Source: Vitrella brassicaformis (taxonomy: Eukaryota; Sar; Vitrellaceae). From it: a stretch of 64,000 nucleotides of DNA. This document shows, one piece after another, positions 33,442 to 44,713 of the stretch. Made by a program: the position numbers and the translations under genes. Each line of letters opens with the position of its first letter. The first letter of the stretch is position 1. The stretch lies in assembly GCA_001179505.1 (NCBI GenBank), contig CDMY01000738.1, positions 113,578 through 177,577 of the forward strand, in the 5' to 3' direction. The notes beneath the pieces were generated by a model that made no database searches, was not told the origin of the DNA, and saw only the letters and a list, made by a program, of their open reading frames with translations.

Positions 33442-35676
33442 ATGATGCAGGCGCTCACCCGCTGCGTAGATCTCCGCTGTCCCGGCGTCGCGCGGCGGCT
33501 TTCAACTCTGGCTTCTACGCGCCCTGCAGCTCCTACTGCTTACGATGAGTCCGCAGCAAGCAAGGCGGCCTCACCCCTCCCTGCATTCCACCCTGCAAGG
33601 CCCCCTGCAAGGCCAGCCGACTCATCCATGACGGTTGAATCCCTTCTCAAGGCGTCCGAGCTCATCCCTCACACACCCTCTTCACCCTCCCAGATGTCGC
33701 TCATCCAGCAGGCATCGGCTCTTCTCAGGCAGAACCAGTTCGCCGCAGAGAAGCTGGTGCGCTTCCTGCACCATCTGTCGTCTCAGCGTGCCAGGACTCC
33801 GCAAGAGACCCGCGCCTTCTTTGTGGCTGCTGGCGACTGGCTGGCCGATGGGCGAGTGGACGACCTGAAGAGTCTGGAGATGGTGCGCGTGTTGGTTGCT
33901 TATGGGAAGGTGCGGGTGCGGCATCGGCTGGTGATGGGCCAGCTGGGGGAGAGGCTGACCAGACTGGTGCCCATATTCGACCGGCCAGTGCACCTCGGTA
34001 CGCAGGCAGGCACATTGAGCCGTTCATCTTTTCAATCATTTGTGTGCTTTGCTGTCTTCCCTGGTTTCCAGCCAACATCGCGGGGACTTTCTCCACTCTG
34101 CGGCTCCCCTCCCCGGCTCTCTTCCACGCCATCGCTCAGCGGCTCCCGCACTTCCAGCCGACAGCCTTCGAGCCAGTGGACATCTCAGAGCTCCTGCAGG
34201 CCTTCACACGACTGCACACCAACCCCCAGATCAGCCATTCGGCCACCGTGATGGACCACCTGGCCGATGTGGTCAGGGACAGGCGCGATTCCCTGGCTGG
34301 CGACCAGATTGCCCTGGTGATCAACGCGTACGCGGCTGTTGGAGGGCGGAAGGATATCGTGAGGGACATGCAAGGGACTGTGGTGAAGCGATTGGGCGGG
34401 GATGGGCCTAGTGAGAGAGGGAGGGAGGGGGGAAGGCGGGCGTCGCGATTCTTCACCACAGCCAACCTGGCGCTGATCCTCAACTCATCTGCGAAAGCGG
34501 CCCCGCCAGACCCCTCACATGAAGTGAGAGAGAGGCAGGCAGCCAGGGGGCTGTGCTGTGCTGATCTGTGTCGATCCTATTGGTGCGTGCCTGTCAGTTC
34601 CTCGCATCCGTGGCCGGTGCGCTGAAGGGCTATGCCGCCGAGGACTTCAACGCGCAGTCCATCGCACTCACGTGAGGCTAATTAGCTAGGATGTTCCCAG
34701 AGCTGCCAATTGGAGTTTGCCTCTGTGTTCTTGTGTCAGATGTCATGCGCTGTCGAAGCTCCGCTTCTACCCTGCCGACCTCATAAGCTATCTCTGTGAC
34801 ATGGTGATCTTGCCCAGCGACCCCCGGCCGTCTCGCCCGTCAGCCAAATGGGGCCCTGTCCGGTCATTCCCGGCATCATCGTTTCCCCACCACCAAAGAG
34901 AAGAGGCCACATCACCCACCACGAGGGACCCGCTTCTGCAGAGCTTCCCATCGCAGGAGCTGTCCAACCTGGCCTGGGCCATCGCATCTTTCCCTCACCT
35001 CCACCAGCGGGTGATGGACGGCGTCGTCACTTATGTGGAGAGACACGCCGACAAGATGCCTCCACTGCACCTGGTAGGGTAGGAGGGATCGCATGGACAA
35101 ATGCTGGCTCGTGTGGTGTGGTATGCGTGTGTTTCTTTCCTGTGATGCATGTGCACAGGCGATGACGGTGAGTGCGATCGGTTTGTACAACAGCTTGGCT
35201 GCGGTAGAGCACCGGAGCACTGTCCCTGACACGTTTGCCGCCCGATGCCTGGAGAACTTCCGAGCCCAACCAGACCAATACGGTGGGCAACACAATCCAG
35301 ATAAGATACACACACAGACAAACAACCAACCAACCACAACAGCCCAGAAGAGGTCTGTTGCCGCTTGTGTGTGTTTCGTTCGCAAGACGGCCACACGGTT
35401 TCTCGCCTAAGTGCTGGCCTTCTCCGACTGGCCCTCGACCATCCATGCCCATCCACTTTCCTGCCACCAGCGAGCCGTGGAGACCTGACCGATATGATGC
35501 GCCACATCGCTGCGTTGGAGGCCAGGCTGCCCCTGTGTGACTGCCGACTGGCGCACCTGTTCTTTGCGAGATACGAGAGGTGCTTCGGGGCACTGCCAGT
35601 GGATGGCCATGGAGATGACTGCGGTGCAGTGGCTGCGCGGATTAGAGCCCGTGTGGAGGAGGGGAAGGACGATTAG
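33442..35676 (+). CDS. Predicted organellar helical-repeat (HPR/RAP-like) protein, 581 aa
   Basis: Six exons in phase: 33442-33997, 34072-34523, 34598-34671, 34740-35073, 35159-35282 and 35471-35676. The N-terminus MMQALTRCVDLRCPGVARRL then STLASTRPAAPTA is Arg/Ser/Ala-rich without acids, as in mitochondrial presequences. The body is repeated helical pairs (DISELLQAFTRLHTNPQ, AEDFNAQSIALTCHALSKLR, SQELSNLAWAIASFPHLHQ). The QELSNLAWAIA phrase is typical of the heptatricopeptide-like repeats found in RAP/FASTK-type organellar RNA-binding proteins, which are numerous in alveolates. No C-terminal RAP domain is obvious. A role in mitochondrial (or plastid) RNA or rRNA-fragment metabolism is inference. 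Confidence 0.7.
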
Positions 35677-36373
35677 GTAGGGAGCCGTGATGCAGTCATA
35701 GTGCGTGAGTGAGATGAGCTGTCGAAGCTCATGGCCAATGGGGGAAGGTGTAGATAGTGCAGAACTGGTCGAGAGCAGTGGCTTTCAGTGTCTGCCAACG
35801 AATGGGTCTCACTCCCACTCGGTGTCTCATTCACATAATAATTATGTACACGGGCCAACACGGCCGCACGCACGCAGACAGACATCCACGCACATGCAAT
35901 GTATCCCTCCTACTCTCTGCCCTCTCGGCAGCAACGCAATCAATCATGCCATCACTTGCTGTGTGTGTCGGTTAGTGTCGGTGTCGCACGGCCGTCCCGA
36001 ATGGAATGGCATCGGCGGTCAAGGTGACAACCAGACCACTGACACCTTTCCATCGGGCCGCTCCACGACACCAACACGACCCACATCACACAGAAACACA
36101 CGCCGTATTCACAAACTCGATCAGAGACTAGCACTAGCCCACCGACGAGACGAGACGAGACTTGGTCTCATGACGAACCCCCGTCCGTTCCATCCACACC
36201 ACACATCTGTCTGTCTATCTGTCTTTCTATCGACCTGCGACGAGCAGCTCCCCTGATCAACACGCCGAACACCCACTCAGCGAAGGTACATCGACCGAAA
36301 TGTACCTTCGCTGCATAAGTGTTTGGTTTGCCAACAGAGGACGCCGCTCGTTGCTGGCCACCAATCGAAGGCT
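35677..36373. other. Spacer between convergent gene ends
   Basis: Holds a perfect hairpin (listed separately at 36278-36313). No exon is convincing. Confidence 0.5.
36278..36313. other. Perfect 14-bp inverted repeat (hairpin)
   Basis: CAGCGAAGGTACAT, an 8-nt loop (CGACCGAA), then ATGTACCTTCGCTG. It lies about 60 bp beyond the stop codon of the rhodanese gene, in its likely 3' UTR or terminator region. It could be an RNA stem-loop or a protein-binding palindrome. Confidence 0.8.
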
Positions 36374-36581
36374 TCACGCACGCCGTCTCAGACGACTCCC
36401 ATGTCCCTCCGCCGCTTCACAAGTGGTCAGCTTGACCGTCACCTGGCACTCTGCACATGGCAACGACCCGTTTGTGGCGGTGGGCTGCAGCATGCGCCGG
36501 GCTGCACACGTCTTGATGGTCTCCGTGGACTGGTCCACCATCTGCGGCGCCAACAGAGACCACTGCACAGCATCAGACACA

Positions 36582-36616
<35 letters not shown>

Positions 36617-37611
36617 GAAGGGAAATCGTTGACGGCAGCTGCCCTGTTGAGGCTTGTTCGGATGTGTTGTAACTTACCGGCTGGTCGTCGACGGGCAGCC
36701 CCGCAGCGATCCACTGACTCATGCCGCCCAAGTCATAGATGTACTGCACACAACACAGCACAGCACAGCACAGCAGGACAAGGTGCCACGTATGTGCCTT
36801 GGTATGGTGGTGTGTGGTGGTGTGTGGTGTGGCATGAAGTGTCGTGTTGCGTGTTGCGAAAGGGCTCGCTGCCAAAGGAGAAGGCTGCCTACGAGCCTCG
36901 ATACACACGCCTGCCTTCTCTGCACTCGTTGCAGCGGCAGTCGCACAGGCCGCGCAAAGACCACTGGGTAGAGTGCACTCACTGGCTGGGCTGCAGGGAC
37001 GGTGCGGTGCACGAGTCTGTGAATACCTGGAAGCCCGCCTCTTGGCTGAGGAACGATGCCGCTATCGCCGATCGCCGCCCAGACTGGCAGTACAGGCCAA
37101 TCTTGTACGCTTCACACCCTGCATTGCAATGAGGAAACGGAGGACATGACTGATATGACTGCCTGTCGATCAACAGGCAGGCAGGCCAGCACGCGACTAC
37201 CCACCCTTGAGCAGCGACGGGTCCCTTATGGATCCGAGCGACTCGACCAATGGCGCCTCGGGGACGTGACCGCTCTGTCATGACAATGGGCAGACAGAAG
37301 CGACGTACGTATGAGGATCGAGCGGAGCGGATGTGTGTGTCGACTCGACTTGCCGGCGTACGTACATCGTATTCGTTGAGCGTCCTGACATCCACCACGA
37401 GGTCGAAGCAGTCCCTGGTCCAGTCGTTGCCTATCGCGCTGTAGTTGCCGCTTGCCAGGTACACCGAACCACACACTGACAGCACAGCAAACAAGGAGAG
37501 CAGTCAACGCACATCACATGGCCTGACGTGCTCATCTCTGTTTGTTCTTCCTTCCCCACCAGATCTGCAGATCAGAGCACAGAGCAGGCAGACGAGGGTC
37601 AGCGACCACAT
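36374..37611 (-). CDS. Secreted single-domain rhodanese (sulfurtransferase), 192 aa
   Basis: Six exons in phase: 37560-37611, 37366-37475, 37205-37274, 37027-37118, 36678-36743 and 36374-36562, total 579 nt. The start MWSLTLVCLLCALICRS is a signal peptide. The rhodanese fold follows: DLVVDVRTLNEYD, SGHVPEAPLVESL, then the active-site loop GLYCQSGRRSAIAASFL with catalytic Cys in CQSGRRS, and YDLGGMSQWIAAGLP. This matches the usual strand order with DVR, GHVPEA and the CxxGxR loop. Rhodaneses transfer sulfane sulfur or act in thiol redox reactions. The C-terminal 60 residues add a Cys pair (LPCAECQVTV) beyond the normal domain end. Secretory or plastid-via-ER routing is inferred from the signal peptide. 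Confidence 0.85.
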
Positions 37612-38128
37612 AGATCTGACACGCCTGGACGTCAAGAACAGCTCATTCTCAATGCAAGCCAGATCGCAAGTGGTTTAGGGCGCGTAAAACCCGAACGGCG
37701 GGATAAGTTGGAGTAGTGTGGTTTCCCACCCGTTTGCAGAGCTAGGCTGCCTCCGGCACCAGCAGCAGCAGGATGAGGCCCATCCATTTGGCCCGGCAGC
37801 ATGGCACCTCCGAGCAGTTGCTGCATCAGGTCAAGATGGCGTCCGGGTTAAGGTGCTGCACCAGCACAGCACACAGACGGAGGGAGGGAGGAAGGGAGAA
37901 CGGGTGGATTTGCAGAGAGCTCTCCTGTGTGTGTTCTGTCTGTCCTCTTGTGGCGCAGGTCTTACCTGTATTTCGTCGCTGTAAGGATGCATGGAGGGTG
38001 GCTGGGTGCCAGAGGGTGGGGTGCTGCTAGAGGGGCCGCAACGCCACGATGCAGCTAGCTATGGAGCAGAACTGCACCTCTGCAATGGGGTGTTGCTCTG
38101 TCTGTGTGTGGGTGTGTGTGTGGTGCAG
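37612..38128. other. Divergent spacer with possible 5' exons of the Cys-rich gene
   Basis: ATG at 37773 opens MRPIHLARQHGTSEQLLHQ with a possible donor, and a short exon near 37961 could follow, but the phase does not carry into the exon at 38129, so the 5' structure is unsolved. Confidence 0.3.
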
Positions 38129-39714
38129 GGGTGCACGTGCAACTGCGTGTTGTGTTTGAAGTTGGAGGACATCATTAAATCCACCTATGTCAACGTGTAT
38201 GAGACCAAACTGGTCAGCCAGCGGCACACTGCACTTACACCCATACTCATGAGTACCCGGCCCGTTCTGTGCGTGTGTGTGTATGTGCGTGTATGTATGT
38301 AGGAGGCCAACTATCCCTCGGTAGACTGTTGTTGCGGCGAGTATGACAACATCACCGTCATATACTACGACAGAGAATACCTCGACAGTGAGCCACACAG
38401 CCACACCCACACATCTATACCCTCTCCTACACGACGGCCTTGATGCACTCACTGCTGTGCGTTGTGGTGGCATGGATGGATGGATGGCTGGATGGATGGA
38501 TGTGTCACATAGACATCGACCAGGCTGGCTGCTGCGTTCCGGCGTTCACCCACTGCCAGTGCTGCCCCACGTGTTTCGACATGGTACACACACACAAAGG
38601 CACAAAGGCACAAAGATACAAAGACACAAAGGCACAAAGACACAACGGAATGGACAGACATCCTCGTATCTGTGTGTGCGTGTGTGTTGATGTGATATTT
38701 GTGCACTTCTTGATGTGATGTGTGGTGTGCAGTGTGGGAAGGCGTTGGTGCTGCACGGCCCCAACAAGTGCGCCTGTAGCAAGTGTTTCAACCCCGACAA
38801 ACTGTCCAACAGTAAGCAGCCAGACGCCACACAACACATTCAACACGCTTCGCTGCCGGCCTCCCTGCCTGCCGGCCTGCTTATTCTCTGTGTGTGTGTG
38901 ATAATTATGTTGTGGGCTGCAGCTCCGGTGTCGGCCATGAACTGTTGCACTGCGTTCTGTTGCTGCTCCAAGCCCTTCATTATGGTAGGCAAGCCAATCC
39001 ACATACCAAGAGGGAGGGAGAAAGGGGGCCGTCTGTGTATGTCTGTCAATCTATCTGTGTGTGTGTCTGGTGACAGTTGCCGGGCCTGGACGAGGTCGAT
39101 GAGTTGAAGCGCGCCATCTGCAGGCAAGGAAGGCCGAGGGAGACAACAGACAAGAAATAAGATGAGAGCGGATGAATCTTTGCAAGATGTTTGTGATCTC
39201 TCTTGACTCAGTGCCCGCGATGCTGCCAAGTCTCGCATGGACGCCGGGCACCGGTAGGTAGCACACCACCGGCCACACCACGCCACACACACACACGCGC
39301 AAGAGACATGAACCTCCACATCCGTTCTCTCCGCTGTCTTTTCCGTCCCCCTGTTCAGTCCCGACATGGGCGGCCCGCCGGTCGAACGCACCAGAGAGAG
39401 AGAGGCAATTGGGGTCTCTCTCCTCGCGAACCATGTCTGTCTGTGTGTGTGTTGTGTGTGTTTGTCCACCAGGCGCAGCAGGTGATGGCGGCCCCGGTGG
39501 CCCACCAGCCCATGATGGTGGCGGCACCCCAGGCCGTCATGATGCAGCCCGCACAGCCCGCAGGAGTAGTGGTACGCATCGCATCCACACGCACACACAC
39601 ACGAAGGAAGGATACTTGCGAGGGTCGGTGTGCTGTGCCACCTCTCTCTCCTTTGGCATTCATTGTGTTGTGCAGGTGATGACGCAGCCCCAGCCGATGA
39701 CCTATGGCCGCTGA
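38129..39714 (+). CDS. Cys-rich protein with Met/Pro/Gln tail (5' end uncertain)
   Basis: Exons from 38129 encode GCTCNCVLCLKLEDIIKSTY, then VNVYETKLEANYPSVDCCCG, YDNITVIYYDREYLD, QAGCCVPAFTHCQCCPTCFD, CGKALVLHGPNKCACSKCF, NCCTAFCCCSKPFI, LPGLDEVDELKRAICSARDA, and a tail AQQVMAAPVAHQPMMVAAPQ ending TYGR, TGA. One intron after ATCTGCAG appears to use a GC donor (GCAAGG at about 39122). At least 20 cysteines in pairs and triplets suggest metal binding or palmitoylation. I recognise a general alveolate/protist Cys-rich pattern but no named domain. The Pro/Gln/Met tail resembles self-association tails. Confidence 0.65.
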
Positions 39715-40318
39715 CTGACTGAGACCCATAGCACTCACACCAACACACCAAGACAGACACGTGACGGACGACACCCATACGATAGACACATGACGATAGG
39801 ATAGCGATGAATGATGCATTGCTGCCATGCGTCCATCTGTGACGTCGTAGCTGCCAGCACACACACGCCACACATGCCTCCGTGATGCACGCTTCACCAG
39901 AACCAGCGAGATTGTGCAGCACCACCCCACCCCGGCCACGCACCCACACACGATTTTTGGATGGACGGGATGGATCGGTGGATTGGATGGCCGGCTGATT
40001 TGTTGCTCTTTTCCGTGTGTGCGTGTCCATCATGATGCTATCTATGCTGTTGGAGATGTCTGTCTGCCATGATGATGTTTGCTAGTGCACATGTGGATGG
40101 GCTGTCAGTGACCGTGGCCGGGTGCTGTGGATGACATTGTGTGCACACATGATCGATGCATTCGATGCGCTGTCTTGCCTGCATGGCCTGCCCGGACTGC
40201 TAGAAAGAACGTCGCGGCCGTTTGAAAGACGTTGGATTCCAAGCTCGCATTCACTCGACAAGCCGTTGTTGCCTCCCCTCACTGTGTTCAAGCCGTCATT
40301 CGAGTCTTCCCGCCTCAC
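39715..40318. other. Intergenic spacer
   Basis: No exon supported. TGGATGG-type repeats occur near 39958-39990. Confidence 0.5.
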
Positions 40319-43300
40319 ATGAGCAGCCCCTCAGAGGCATCCCCCAACCCAGAGGTGACCCTCCCTCTCCCATCGCACGCCAATGAAGACGAGCCGCCGC
40401 CTCCAGACACCGATCTGGCGGCCAGGAGAAAGAACAAATCCAAGAAGAAGACACGACACACACGAAAAGGCAGCTTCCGAGCGATGACGGAGGCCATTGA
40501 AAAGGCAGCTTCCGAGCGATGACGGAGGCCATTGGGAGCCGACTTGTTGGGGGCGGTGCAGGGGAGGTCGGCAAGGACCAAGGACATGACCCAAGAGAGG
40601 CGACTTCAGCCCAGCGGCACAGCAGGGGGTCGGAGGCTGTCTTCTCGCCGATTGAGGCCGGCAGGAAGAGAAGCAAAAGCAAGGTCAGGCAATTAAGGGA
40701 TCACACTGATCGAACAACGGCGTCAGCCCCTCTATTGCGCATCCCCCATGAGTGCATTCAATGCATGCAGGTCATGCAATACGTCGTCGGCGCTGCGGCT
40801 GACAACAGCACACCGGCCACATCATCAGCAAAGAAGACGCCCCAAAACAGGCGCATCCGATTCAGCTTCGGCCTGTTCGGCAGAGGCAAGGAGCAGAGCA
40901 CGGAGACCTTTCCCCTGCCAGCACACACCGATGGATCCCCACAAGACGACACAGGACAGAAGCAGGCAGCCGAGAGAGAGAGGAGGAAACCTGTCGCCCT
41001 CATGGCCTTGGAGAAGCAGCTGAGCATCGACGAGAAGGAGAGGGAACAGCCAATGGACCCGAGCAAGATGACGCTCGGCCAGTGGAAGGCCTTCGCCACG
41101 CGGACGAAGCGGCAACAGAGTTTGCTCATGGGAGATCAGCCTATCAAGTGGATCAACACCACTCAGGCGAGCCTCGTCTTTGGCGGTTTCATCATTGCCA
41201 ACGCCATCGTGCTGGGGTGAGGGATGGATGGGATGAGACACACATGCCGTAAGAATGCACAAGAAGGCACAATGGGTCATTATGTTTCCTTTGGTCAGGT
41301 TGGAGTCCGACTATGGCGGAGGGGAGTCGAGACATTTGGGATGGTACCTCACGGTGGGTGGGTGAGACACGGCCAAAGGCACTTCACTCCTACCATACCA
41401 ATCAATGTGGGTCGCTGCCTGTGTTGGTGCAGGAGAGCTTCTTTATAGTGATTTTCCTGCTCGAGATAATCCTGCGCGTCTTAGCAAATGGATGGAATAC
41501 CTTCAAAGGTGGGTGGCTGCACGTAGAAAGAGCCACAAAAGACCTGGCTGTCATCATTGCATCTGTGTGCGCTCTCCAGATCCATGGAACGACTTTGATG
41601 CCAGTGAGGAATCCCTTGGTCACTTACCTTTTCTTGCCGTGGCGTATCGCTTTTGTGTCCTCTTGCGTGCCACTTGCACAGTTTTGATCGTTCTGGCCAT
41701 CCTCGACACTTGGATTCTGACTTGGGTGGTCGATCCAGCCGAATCAGGAGAGAGCAGTAGTGTCCTGGGAATCATCACACTGCTCAGGGTGAGGGGAGGG
41801 GAACACACTTTGAAGACTCGGCCACAGAATGATCCTGTTGCGTGTTTGTCCACAGGTCCTTCGGCTGATGCGTCTTGCTCGGATTCTTCGCCTGTTTCGC
41901 GTCTTCAAAGAGCTCTTCATGCTGCTCAGAGGTACCCTGCAGCTGCCACCAGCCATTCACCCGGTTACAGCTTCCTTCTTTCACTCTGTCTTGGCGCAGG
42001 TTTGGTGAATGCTGCTCGTGCGCTGTCGTGGGTGGGGTTCCTCCTCACAATCATATTCTACGTGTGTGCCGTCTAGTGAGCAATATGTGCACACACTCAC
42101 AGACGGGTGGATCAACACAGCATAAGTACAGGTCTCTGCGTTTGTGTGTCTCTCAATCCTCTCGACGCAGCACAACTCGTACAATTGGCAGCAGCTCGGT
42201 TTTTTATGACGAGTACGAGGATGACGTCTATGAGTGGTGGGCAGACAGGCAGACAGGCAGGCAGGCAGGCAGGCAGAGAGAGAAGGAGACAGCAAGCGGG
42301 TTACGCACCCGGTCTCTGTGTGGACATGTGTAGGTTTGGTACGATGGGCAAGTCATTCCTCACTCTGTTTCAGCTCATGACGCTCGAAGGATGGCCGGAC
42401 ATCGGCAGTAAGCAACACGGATGCCCGCTACACGGCCCATTCAGATGAATGCAGAGACCAATTACCGCTGTGTGTCGCTCGCCTTGTGTGCAGGGGCTGT
42501 TGTCGAGAAATCGCCATGGCAGGCGTAAGCAAGAAAGCGACAGGCAAAGACATGGATGGTCCGCCTGATTTCCCTTGGACGGACATCCACATGCGCTCGT
42601 GCAGGGTCTTCATTGTGGTCTTCATCCTCCTTACGCAGTACTGCATGCTCAACCTTGTCACTGGTATCATCGTCGAGAACTTCATGGACACGGCGAGGTC
42701 TCAGCAGACACAGATGCTCAAGCAGATAGAGGAGGAGAAGAAAAACGTCATCGAGGACCTCACCGCCATATTTGTGTTCGCCAACCACGGCGCAGAAGGG
42801 GAGATGACCGCTGAACGTACGGAAGACGCTCCGAGCCTTCTGCTCTGCTGCATTCTCCGTGTGATGAACGTCATGAATGTCATTCTTTCTGCCGCTTGTA
42901 GATTTTGCAAAGGCATTGGAGCATGAGAGTGTGGTCAAGAAATGCCACCAGATGGACATCGCTGTGATCGATGCCGACGACATGTTCTCAGTACTTGACG
43001 TCAACGGCAATGGAACGCTATCACTGGAGGAGTTCCTCGAGGGCATGCTCCGCATCAAGGGATCCGCCAAGTCGAGACACCTGCTCAATGTCCAGAACGA
43101 CCTCCACCGGTAAAGAGGAACACACATCGATCGATGCAGAGTAGGCAGTCAGTGGTGCTCCGTCTCCTTATTTCAGTGTGGCGCGTAACATCAACTATCG
43201 TCTGAAGGATCTGGAGATCAGGACGGAGCAGCGGCTGACTCAGCTGTCGGCTGACATCGCCGCGCAGATAGCCCGGCTGGAGGAGAACCTGGAGGTGTTG

Positions 43301-43996
43301 GTCAAGGGAGAGTCGGGAATGACGTCGGTGTCATGCTTGGAGGCCTCCTCGCCCGTCGGCAGGAGGAAAAATGAACATGACGTGACGAAGGCCCCCGCGG
43401 CCAGTGAGGTCGCAGGAATCGATGCCGCCAGCAAAGAAAGAAGTCCCAGCTCGTCTCCCAAGTCGCCCTCAAAGGGCCCTGTTCGCCTTGCCCCTGTCCA
43501 CCTCGACGACTCACAGCTCTCCAGCTCGTGGCTTGGCAGGGCCTTCCACTCTCATTCGCAGCCATCCATCCCCCCCGCCGCCATCCCGTCCACGCGGTCG
43601 TCGCCATCCGTTTCTCCCACGAGCATCCTGCGGACCGGCGACAGCAGCAAAGGTGGCAACAAGTACAAGAAAAAACTCTCCATCACTGAGGTCTCGCGAC
43701 TCCCCGGAGCCACGTATAGCCCCAGCAGTAGCAGCGCCGAGGGCGAGACAGACGATGACCATCGCCGGCGGATGGCGCAAGTGTCTCTGTCTCAGTCGTA
43801 TGATTCGACTCGGCTGAGGGAAGCCTCACAAGGGATGGGGGAAGCGGGGTCGCAGTCGAGCGCTCAGCTGGGTGGCGGAGGGGCGGGTGGCATGACGGCG
43901 ACGATTCCCTTGCCCGCCCGGCCAATCGTGTATCCCAAACCAATGGAAGGCAGGACAGCGGGCGGAAAAGACAAGAGCAGAGGGGCCAAGAAATGA
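40319..43996 (+). CDS. Single-domain voltage-gated cation channel with EF-hand (EukCat-like)
   Basis: Segments in order: long charged N-terminus; S1 (LVFGGFIIANAIVLG then LESDYG); S2 (SFFIVIFLLEIILRVLANGW); S3 (PWNDFDA joined to ILIVLAILDTWILTW); S4 with Arg every third residue (VLRLMRLARILRLFRVFKEL); S5 (ALSWVGFLLTIIFYVCAV); pore helix and filter FLTLFQLMTLEGWPDIG; S6 (VFILLTQYCMLNLVTGIIVE). Then a coiled region and a canonical EF-hand loop (DVNGNGTLSLEE), a second coiled coil (LRLTQLSADIAAQIARLEEN type), and a Ser/Pro-rich tail. One six-helix repeat means it must tetramerise, as in bacterial NaV and protist EukCat channels. The T-L-E-G-W filter gives a ring of four Glu, so Na+ and/or Ca2+ is expected. 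The reading frame is interrupted near 40464-40533 by a 35-bp tandem duplication. Confidence 0.85.
40464..40533 (+). repeat. 35-bp tandem duplication that breaks the channel reading frame
   Basis: Two perfect copies of a 35-nt unit (40464-40498 and 40499-40533) beginning GAAAAGGCAGCTTCCGAGCG. As 35 is not a multiple of 3, the upstream frame from 40319 meets a stop right after (AASER-stop). The downstream frame matches a single-copy version. The unit has no GT, so ordinary splicing cannot remove it exactly. Internal ATGs in each unit could start a shorter protein. Confidence 0.95.
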
Positions 43997-44138
43997 GTCG
44001 GGGAGGGAGGCAGGGATGGGGAGAGGGAGGGAGGGGTGTGTGAATATCGCAGCCAGAGATTGTCGAATGGAGATTGAGTGTCTGAATCCACTGATGTCCT
44101 CCACCGATGTCCTCCGTGCATGGAGACACATCCATTTG

Positions 44139-44713
44139 TCATACCTTCATGCAGCCAGTACATGCACACTCGGTCGATGATGGCTCTGCCAAAGGACGCC
44201 CTTTTCGCCTATTTGCCGCCTCTCGGTGTCGGTTGTATGTCGTTTTCCGGCCGTCTCCGGCCGTAATGATTGATCCCAAACCTGAACACGGGGGCACCGA
44301 GAGAGAGCCCCATGAAAGACGCCGGGGCCGACGTCCGTCTGACTTGCCGTCACTAGGTATTCCATACCTTTCAATGTTGGTGTATCTGGAGGCGGGCTGT
44401 GCGGCTTGCTGCGTAGTGATAGTCGTGAATGTGATCTTGCGCGGTGAGCGCTGTCGGACCCATTCCAGCTCGTGCTCCACATCAGTAATCTGGAGACCCC
44501 AATCAGCCACTGCATCAGCCAGGAGAGAACGTATGTCATCGACAGGGAAGCACCCCTCTCTCTGTCAGCTCGCTGACCTTGAGGCCGTTGCTTTAGCAGG
44601 AGGTTTCCCCATCTCTCCGTCCATTCGCGTGAGCTCGCCGCCTCCTTCTTGCAGACCGTAGTCCAGAAGGCGTTTCGATGCACCTCATTCACCGGGTTGC
44701 GCGGCGTCTCCAT
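44139..44713 (-). CDS. Small orphan protein (168 aa)
   Basis: Exon 1 (44578-44713) starts METPRNPVNEVHRNAFWTTV and ends after LLLKQRPQ. Exon 2 (44139-44509) continues in phase with ADWGLQITDVEHELEWVRQR, then KITFTTITTQQAAQPASRYT, and a basic, low-complexity end (GCMKV, TGA). A further splice after NIER is possible. The first 100 residues look constrained (Trp-rich, short helical motifs), in the manner of small axonemal or cytoskeletal proteins, but I cannot name a family. Telomere-like sequence lies 40 bp upstream of the start. Confidence 0.55.

Noticed and set aside
42236-42310. A GC-donor intron at GACAG-GCAGACAGG in the channel pore region
   Set aside because: A normal GT donor 10 bases upstream (GAGTG-GTGGGC) joins in phase to give YEWFGTMGKS, which fits channel pore sequence.
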